Positions 7,070 to 11,400 of a stretch of DNA of 11,400 nt are shown piece by piece. The notes under the pieces are model-generated. The model had not been told where the DNA came from. It made no database searches and worked only from the letters and a program-made list of their open reading frames with translations. Origin of the DNA: Actinomycetota bacterium (GTDB taxonomy: Bacteria; Actinomycetota; Acidimicrobiia; Acidimicrobiales; Ilumatobacteraceae); contig JAPKZT010000188.1 in assembly GCA_026393655.1 (NCBI GenBank), positions 1-11,400 of the forward strand. Reading direction: 5' to 3'. The translations under genes and the position numbers were made by a program. Positions within the stretch are counted from its first letter, which is position 1; each line of letters opens with the position of its first letter.

Positions 7070-7772
7070 AAGTTGCTTCGAGAACTTTTGGCGTAATGAC
7101 CTCGCGTGGGTTTCCGTCAGCGATTACGGTTTTATTCAAACAAACAAGTCGCGGCAAATGAGCCGCCAAACCATTTAGGTCGTGTGTAGTTAACAAAATC
7201 GTCAAACCATCTTGATGCAAATCTGCAAGAAGATGCAAAATCTCATGTCGTGTGCGAACATCAACGCCTGATGTCGGCTCATCTAAAACCAGAATGTCGG
7301 GCTGACAGAACATTGCTCGTGCAAGAAACACGCGTTGCTGTTGCCCACCCGATAGTTCGCGAATGTGACGATGCGCAACATCAGCAATGCCAAGTTTTTC
7401 TAGAACTTCACGCACTGCTGAGCGCTCGTCAGTTGTAATTCGCGGCCACCATTTAGTTTTGGCACGAGTCATCACAATTACTTCTTCAACAGTTACCGGA
7501 AAGTACCAGTCAACAGTTTCGACTTGTGGCACATAGCCAATCGTCAACTGAGGTTTAATCGTTATTGAACCGTGCGCTACTGGTTGTGAGCCAATTATTG
7601 CTTTTAGTAAAGTTGTCTTGCCAGAACCAGATGGGCCGACAATGCCGACGAATTCTCCGCGATTGATATTGAAATAAACGTCATTAACGACGGGTGCGTT
7701 TCCATATGTGCACGAAACATGCTCACAAACAATCAACGGGCTATCAGTTTTACTGAGGATACTTTGCCTCAT
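7002..7772 (-). CDS. Zinc/manganese-type ABC transporter ATP-binding protein (ZnuC/MntA family)
   Basis: Cytoplasmic ATPase that powers the neighbouring permease. It has 256 residues with every expected ABC motif: Walker A GPSGSGKT (46-53), Q-loop Gln83 in YVPQVETVDW, signature LSGGQQQR (140-147), Walker B DILVLDEPTSGVD (159-171) and switch histidine His197 in LLTTHDLNGL. The YVPQ...DWYFPVTVEEVV-like segment with a MTR following is typical of metal-type ABC-3 ATPases. Its ATG lies inside the last codons of the binding-protein gene (23-base overlap). Its C-terminus extends 68 bases into the permease gene in another frame, ending in a short tail with a CTRC pair (Cys243, Cys246). There is no strong ribosome-binding site, which fits coupled translation. 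Confidence 0.94.
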   Translation of the reverse strand: MRQSILSKTDSPLIVCEHVSCTYGNAPVVNDVYFNINRGEFVGIVGPSGSGKTTLLKAIIGSQPVAHGSITIKPQLTIGYVPQVETVDWYFPVTVEEVIVMTRAKTKWWPRITTDERSAVREVLEKLGIADVAHRHIRELSGGQQQRVFLARAMFCQPDILVLDEPTSGVDVRTRHEILHLLADLHQDGLTILLTTHDLNGLAAHLPRLVCLNKTVIADGNPREVITPKVLEATYGAPMDDFCTRCFRTVWLSILS

Positions 7773-8730
7773 CTTTTACCACGTCTCGAACATCGAGAGA
7801 TTTCAACGCCGAAGCATCACCGCCTAGTGCCTCAACAATTGTTACAAAATCAAATCTCATCAAACCAAGCCATGAATGTTCTGGACCACCTGGTTTACCA
7901 ATCAAATCGTCATCACGCAGAACATCAACATATCTCACAGCAGTTTCGGCACCAATTTGTTCAAGCACAGTCGACGGAAACACCTCACTGCCAAAGATTG
8001 CCTTAACTTTTTGATTTTTTACTTGCAAGATCAATTCACCAATTTCTTTTGGAGTGGGTTCATCAAATGAAGAGGGTTGAATTGCGCCGATCACTGTAAA
8101 GCCGTAATTTTTCGCGAAATATGCGTACGCGTCATGATAAGTGAGCAGTTTGCGTTGATCTTCAGGGATGGTCGCGGTCGCAATTTCAATTGCGTCATCA
8201 AGCGCATCAATCTTCAAAGCGAAGGCAGAAAAGTTACTCTCGTAAATTGCCGCATTCGTCGGGTCTCGCCGCACGAGTACATCGCGAACAACTTGGGCGT
8301 ACTGTTTTGCCATCGGCGGGTTTGTCCACAAATGCGGGTTCGGTTTGCCACCCTCTTTTGGAAACGAGAAGTCATAAATATATTCAGACTCGGGCAAAAC
8401 TTCGGTACCAAGTTCACAAATATTCGCCGAAGTCTTGATGTTTGCCAGAGCAAGATCTTTTGTTGGTTCTTCAAGCACTAAACCATTGATAAAAATAATG
8501 TCAGCAGATTCAAGCGTGGCGGCATCACTTGGCTTAGGTTCAGATGCCGTACCACCAGCAATGTTTGCCACAATGCTCGTGATCGGTGCGACTGTTGTAG
8601 CAATATTTAATGGTCTGCCACGAATTGTTTCGCCAAAACCACAACCAACACTTTGACTGGTTGATGTTTTCTCGGTACTTGCACAACCTGTTGCAACAAC
8701 CAACACAGCGAAAAGAAATTTAAATCTCAC
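7750..8730 (-). CDS. Metal-binding lipoprotein of a Zn/Mn ABC transporter (ZnuA/PsaA family), first ligand loop missing
   Basis: Surface-anchored substrate-binding protein that delivers metal to the permease. It starts at GTG 8730 with AAGAGA about 7 nt upstream and has 326 residues. A lipoprotein signal covers 1-16, with lipobox ATGC and lipidated Cys16. Cluster A-1 binding-protein motifs follow: LNIATTVAPITSIVANIAGG (41-60), EPKPSDAATLESADIIFING (64-83), NPHLWTNP (131-138, ligand-position His133), LLTYHDAYAYFAKNYG (195-210, ligand-position His199) and VDVLRDDD (268-275, with a candidate acidic ligand). In ZnuA/PsaA relatives the first of these is followed by a segment ending in H-x-(Y/F)-E-P, whose histidine is the first metal ligand. 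Here IAGGTAS runs straight into EPKPSD, so that segment is absent, in frame. The frame is intact on both sides. Metal specificity and affinity are therefore uncertain. Confidence 0.92.
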   Translation of the reverse strand: MRFKFLFAVLVVATGCASTEKTSTSQSVGCGFGETIRGRPLNIATTVAPITSIVANIAGGTASEPKPSDAATLESADIIFINGLVLEEPTKDLALANIKTSANICELGTEVLPESEYIYDFSFPKEGGKPNPHLWTNPPMAKQYAQVVRDVLVRRDPTNAAIYESNFSAFALKIDALDDAIEIATATIPEDQRKLLTYHDAYAYFAKNYGFTVIGAIQPSSFDEPTPKEIGELILQVKNQKVKAIFGSEVFPSTVLEQIGAETAVRYVDVLRDDDLIGKPGGPEHSWLGLMRFDFVTIVEALGGDASALKSLDVRDVVKDEAKYPQ

Positions 8731-8741
8731 GAATTGATCTC

Positions 8742-9683
8742 TTAACTGGCAATAATTTGGTCAAGAATCTGAGCAACTCGCAACGAATCTGTGAGTGGCA
8801 TCACCCACCCTGAGTTGTTCGCAACTTGTTCGCTGACGTGTTGAACCATCTCTTCAAAAGCATCAACAGAATAAAACTGCTCGATTCGATCATTAATCCG
8901 TAACGAACTTGGTTCGCGCCACGTCGAAAAAGATTCACCGCTTTCGGTAGCGATACTGCCAGAACTTCCGTCAATTTTTAGTTTCTGTGGCGCATCAAAA
9001 TCAAACGAACTTATTAAATGCGCTTTTATGCCACCGTTAATTGTTGCTTTCACGTCAGTTGTCAAATCTATTTTAGTTGGGCCAAGTTTTCTCTCGACAA
9101 TATTGAGTTTCAGATCTTTCGCACCGTTAGTTAGCGCGACCCATGCATTTATTTGATAGCAACCAATGTCTAGTAACGCTCCGCCGCCTAACGCAGGGTC
9201 AAGGCGGTAGTTCTCTGTCATCTCTGATTTGAAAGTGAACTGCGACTCAATATTCAACAGTTCACCAATCTCACCAGATGCAACTACCTCTGCGATTCGT
9301 TTAAATCGCGGGTGCCAACGAGTCCAAACTGCTTCGATCAACAATCGATTACAACGTTGCGCGCAATCAATCATTTTCTGAACTTCAATTGCGTTCAGAC
9401 CAAGTGGTTTCTCACACAGCACATGTTTGCCTGCTTCTAAAGATCGTGTCACCCATTCAAGATGCTGATGATTCGCAAGACTTATATAAACAACTTCGAT
9501 TTGCGGATCATCTAACAACTGTTGATAAGTGTCGTAAACATTTTGTGGTTCGAACTTTGCTGAGCGGGCTCGATCACGGCTTGCTACACCAAAAAGTTGT
9601 GCATTATTGGCAGCGCGAACGGCTGGCGCGGTAGCTCTATTTGCAATCCATCCTGCTCCGAGAAACCCCCAATTGACCGTCAT
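8742..9683 (-). CDS. Gfo/Idh/MocA family NAD(P)-dependent oxidoreductase
   Basis: Cytoplasmic dehydrogenase of 313 residues. The N-terminal Rossmann domain starts with WGFLGAGWIA (5-14), and VYISLANHQHLEW (65-77) and the family motif CEKPLGLNAIEV (90-101, Lys92 catalytic in relatives) follow. The C-terminal alpha/beta domain begins near 125 and carries GGGALLDIGCYQINAW (166-181), the D-x-G-x-Y/H site seen in dihydrodiol/xylose dehydrogenase-like members. Substrates in this subgroup are usually sugars, sugar acids or diols; nothing here identifies one. The ATG overlaps the stop of the other oxidoreductase gene in ATGA, and 11 bases separate it from the metal lipoprotein gene, so all five genes look like one transcript. 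It is clearly divergent from its upstream neighbour and is not a recent duplicate. Confidence 0.92.
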   Translation of the reverse strand: MTVNWGFLGAGWIANRATAPAVRAANNAQLFGVASRDRARSAKFEPQNVYDTYQQLLDDPQIEVVYISLANHQHLEWVTRSLEAGKHVLCEKPLGLNAIEVQKMIDCAQRCNRLLIEAVWTRWHPRFKRIAEVVASGEIGELLNIESQFTFKSEMTENYRLDPALGGGALLDIGCYQINAWVALTNGAKDLKLNIVERKLGPTKIDLTTDVKATINGGIKAHLISSFDFDAPQKLKIDGSSGSIATESGESFSTWREPSSLRINDRIEQFYSVDAFEEMVQHVSEQVANNSGWVMPLTDSLRVAQILDQIIAS

Positions 9684-10765
9684 CGTGAAACTTCGCTAGC
9701 TGAATTAGCACCTGAATTAGCAGCGGAGACGACACGAAGACTCGGCGATACTGGCATCGCATTGTTGAGCGCCGATTCTTCTGCTGCTTGCATAATTGCA
9801 ACAACGTTGCGCGACTGCAAAGCCGTAACCGACATAGCCACACCGCTTGTTAGATAATCAACTATTGATTTGTGAAATCCATATTCATCTAGTTTTTCTA
9901 GTTCAATAATTTTCGTTGTCGAATCTTGGCGATGCAACGTCAAAATAGCCGGAAGATCTGCAACTGCTGGTTCGGCGGCGGGGTTCCAATCGGCGACAAT
10001 TGCGCCAAGTGTGCCGAGAACATAGAACTTTGGCTTTCGTGCGGCTGCGAGATCTGAGTGAACAAAAGTTGCTTGCTTACCAGTTGCGAAGGTAATCGTC
10101 ACTTGAGCATGATCTGCATTTGTTGCATGCGTCCAAACTCGTTTGTGATTTTGTCCACTGACATGAGCGACATCATCACTAATTAGATTTAAAATTTGGT
10201 CGATGAAGTGACTGCCCCAGTCAAAAATCGCGCCGCCAGAAACAACTGCGTCAGAGTGCCAGTAGTCGCACGGCCTCGAATATCCACCGACAAAAGTATC
10301 AAGTTGATAAACCTCACCGATTGCGCCAGATGAAATCAGCGAACGCATCGTCACAAAATCTGCATCAAACCGACGATTTTGATAAACAACAAGTAATAAT
10401 TTTTTGTTATCGGCTAATTTAATTAACTCGTCGCATTCGTCCGCGGTAAGCGCCATCGGCTTTTCGAGCACAACATGGATGCCTCGTTTGAGTGATTCTT
10501 TGGCCCAAAAGAAATGACTATTCGGCGGAGTCGAAATCACAACCAAGTCAAGCAAACCAGAGTCGAGCATTTCGGTTGCATCGCTGAAGCCAGCAAAATC
10601 TGGTGCGAGTTCGCGAGCAGCGGCAATTCGCTCGGGCTTGGTGTCACACACCGCAGTGAGAATTAAACCATTTGTATTTTGAACTGCCAAATTGTGCTCA
10701 AAGCCAATCGCCCCATAGGCCAACAACCCGACTCGAATAGGTTTAGTGCTCATTACCGAAACCAC
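9680..10765 (-). CDS. Gfo/Idh/MocA family NAD(P)-dependent oxidoreductase
   Basis: First gene of the minus-strand run; 361 residues from GTG 10765, or 357 from ATG 10753, with no clear ribosome-binding site for either. The N-terminal fold begins VGLLAYGAIG (12-21), where relatives more often have GlyxGlyxxGly, so the first glycine is replaced by alanine. VVISTPPNSHFFWAKESLKRG (75-95) precedes the catalytic-lysine motif LEKPMALTADECD (100-112, Lys102). The C-terminal domain has YQNRRFDADF (128-137) and AIFDWGSHFIDQ (179-190) with the conserved His186, which resembles sugar/inositol dehydrogenase members. The C-terminal tail (about 340-361) is Ser/Ala-rich and low in complexity. The substrate is unknown. 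The neighbouring divergent GNAT gene hints at modified-sugar chemistry, since dehydrogenase plus acetyltransferase pairs occur in such pathways; that is inference. Confidence 0.92.
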   Translation of the reverse strand: MVSVMSTKPIRVGLLAYGAIGFEHNLAVQNTNGLILTAVCDTKPERIAAARELAPDFAGFSDATEMLDSGLLDLVVISTPPNSHFFWAKESLKRGIHVVLEKPMALTADECDELIKLADNKKLLLVVYQNRRFDADFVTMRSLISSGAIGEVYQLDTFVGGYSRPCDYWHSDAVVSGGAIFDWGSHFIDQILNLISDDVAHVSGQNHKRVWTHATNADHAQVTITFATGKQATFVHSDLAAARKPKFYVLGTLGAIVADWNPAAEPAVADLPAILTLHRQDSTTKIIELEKLDEYGFHKSIVDYLTSGVAMSVTALQSRNVVAIMQAAEESALNNAMPVSPSLRVVSAANSGANSASEVSR

Positions 10766-10827
10766 TGTATTCTGACGACTGATGCATCACACACAAACAT
10801 CACCGTTGTGCGACCACAGTGACAAAT

Positions 10828-10965
10828 ATGACTAGTTCTTCTTCTTCGAACACACCGCAGCCGAGCGCAAGCCCTAATAGCGCAACGCAGTGGCAGGTGC
10901 TGAGCGCACAGGCGTCGCTGGCATCGCTCCGATTAGTAAGATTTATTATTAGAACAAAAGCTTAA
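10828..10965 (+). CDS. Possible 45-residue small ORF, unrecognised
   Basis: ATG at 10828 opens a 45-codon frame ending TAA at 10963-10965, in the divergent intergenic gap. The translation starts with a Ser/Thr/Pro-rich stretch (MTSSSSSNTPQPSASPNS) and ends with a hydrophobic/basic part (LASLRLVRFIIRTKA). No ribosome-binding site precedes the ATG; the upstream bases are GTGACAAAT. The middle (about 10850-10930) is visibly richer in GC than the GNAT gene that follows. It could be a real small peptide, the remnant 5' end of a lost gene, or chance. I recognise no family. Confidence 0.2.
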   Translation: MTSSSSSNTPQPSASPNSATQWQVLSAQASLASLRLVRFIIRTKA

Positions 10966-10975
10966 GCTCAAAAAA

Positions 10976-10982
10976 AGAGAGG
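10976..10982 (+). promoter_or_regulatory. Ribosome-binding site deciding the GNAT start
   Basis: AGAGAGG lies 6 bases before GTG 10989. It is the strongest Shine-Dalgarno in the window and fixes the GTG as the start of the partial acetyltransferase. Confidence 0.7.
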
Positions 10983-10988
10983 TACACC

Positions 10989-11400
10989 GTGTCAATTGAA
11001 ATCGGGACGGTGAACCACTTTGGAATTGACTCTAAAAAAGTTCAAGAATTTTACAGGGCTAACTGGAACCGCCCGATCGCGCTCGCTGACGACGATTTTT
11101 ACACGTGGCAATTCAAAAGTGCTCCTACTCAAAAAAACCTTGATACTTGTGTTTTATGTTACGACAGCAAAAACAGCGAAATTCTAGGCGTAATGGGCGT
11201 AAACAATAGAACATTTATCATAAATGGCGAATCTAAAAGTGGCGCTGAAATGACAACTTGGATTATCTCAAAAGCGTTACAAGGATCGGGCATCGGAACT
11301 AAAATTATCAGTCACATCCAATCGGATTATGAAGTAGTTTCTGGTTTTGGAATAAGTGACGTAGCCCTACGCGTTTACATGCGCCAAAACTTTCGGTTCA
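10989..11400 (+). CDS. GNAT-family N-acetyltransferase, C-terminus cut by window edge
   Basis: GTG 10989 opens a frame of 137 codons with no stop before the right edge. After an N-terminal part containing FYRANWNRPIALADDDFYTW (21-40), the protein shows the GNAT core: a beta strand EILGVMGVNN (64-73) and another around EMTTWIIS, then the acetyl-CoA pyrophosphate-binding loop QGSGIG (98-103, matching Q/R-x-x-G-x-G/A), and an N-R-like VALRVYMRQNFRF at the edge. GNAT enzymes transfer an acyl group from acyl-CoA to an amine. This type is often seen beside surface-glycan or modified-sugar genes, but the substrate cannot be read here. Codon use is more A/T-rich than in the neighbouring minus-strand genes, so the gene may begin a different, possibly acquired, segment. 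Family call good; function unassigned. Confidence 0.8.
   Translation, partial: MSIEIGTVNHFGIDSKKVQEFYRANWNRPIALADDDFYTWQFKSAPTQKNLDTCVLCYDSKNSEILGVMGVNNRTFIINGESKSGAEMTTWIISKALQGSGIGTKIISHIQSDYEVVSGFGISDVALRVYMRQNFRF

Larger units (their letters stand above)
10766..10988. promoter_or_regulatory. Divergent intergenic region with candidate promoter/operator elements
   Basis: This 223-base gap must hold promoters for the minus-strand oxidoreductase/metal-uptake run and for the plus-strand GNAT gene. A TATTAT at 10944-10949 is a fair plus-strand -10 but has no good -35. CACAA (10792-10796) and TTGTG (10806-10810) form a short inverted repeat with a 9-base spacer that could be an operator. A perfect 10-base palindrome AGCTTAAGCT lies at 10959-10968. 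I see no Zur- or MntR-like box. All element calls are weak. Confidence 0.3.

Noticed and set aside
8077..8481. A 134-codon plus-strand open frame inside the metal-binding lipoprotein gene
   Set aside because: It is antisense to conserved binding-protein motifs and has no recognisable domain or ribosome-binding site.
8530..8556. A frameshift as the cause of the missing lipoprotein loop
   Set aside because: The reading frame is the same on both sides and family motifs resume immediately, so the loss is in frame rather than a frameshift.
10766..10988. A Zur or MntR operator upstream of the metal-uptake run
   Set aside because: No palindrome resembling known actinobacterial Zur or MntR boxes was found; only a short CACAA/TTGTG pair is present, too weak to assign.

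Overview
The window is densely packed bacterial chromosome of moderate-to-low GC (roughly mid-40s percent by eye), with short gaps and repeated ATGA/TGATG start-stop overlaps. The serine genes look actinobacterial: a long SerA with an intervening domain plus an ACT domain, and a SerC of the mycobacterial/actinobacterial type. Together with AT-leaning codon use and GTG starts, this suggests a low-GC planktonic actinomycete, perhaps Acidimicrobiia/Ilumatobacter-like. That placement is inference. No rRNA, tRNA, CRISPR array, insertion sequence or phage gene was seen.

Layout. (1) Positions 1-3892, minus strand: serC then serA (overlapping ATGA), then a four-helix membrane protein of unknown function, then a DUF2071/YqjF-type protein that runs off the left edge. 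The first two genes give two consecutive steps of phosphoserine synthesis from 3-phosphoglycerate. (2) From about 3955 to 6164, plus strand, divergent from serC: an alpha/beta hydrolase translationally coupled (TGATG) to a two-domain protein. That protein joins a peptidase-S51/class I amidotransferase-like domain to a region resembling the anticodon-side C-terminus of cysteinyl-tRNA synthetase. (3) 6165-6202: a convergent gap with nested AT-rich inverted repeats, a possible bidirectional terminator. (4) 6203-10765, minus strand: a five-gene overlapping run, transcribed in the order Gfo/Idh/MocA oxidoreductase 1, oxidoreductase 2, zinc/manganese-type ABC binding lipoprotein, ATPase, permease. 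(5) 10766-10988: a divergent intergenic stretch with a possible 45-codon ORF. (6) 10989 to the right edge, plus strand: the start of a GNAT acetyltransferase.

Most genes are recognisable housekeeping or transport families. The points most worth attention are the S51-like/CysRS-like fusion, a metal-binding lipoprotein that has lost in frame the loop normally carrying the first metal-ligand histidine, the long out-of-phase overlap between the ABC ATPase and permease genes, and the placement of two sugar-type oxidoreductases at the head of a metal-uptake operon.
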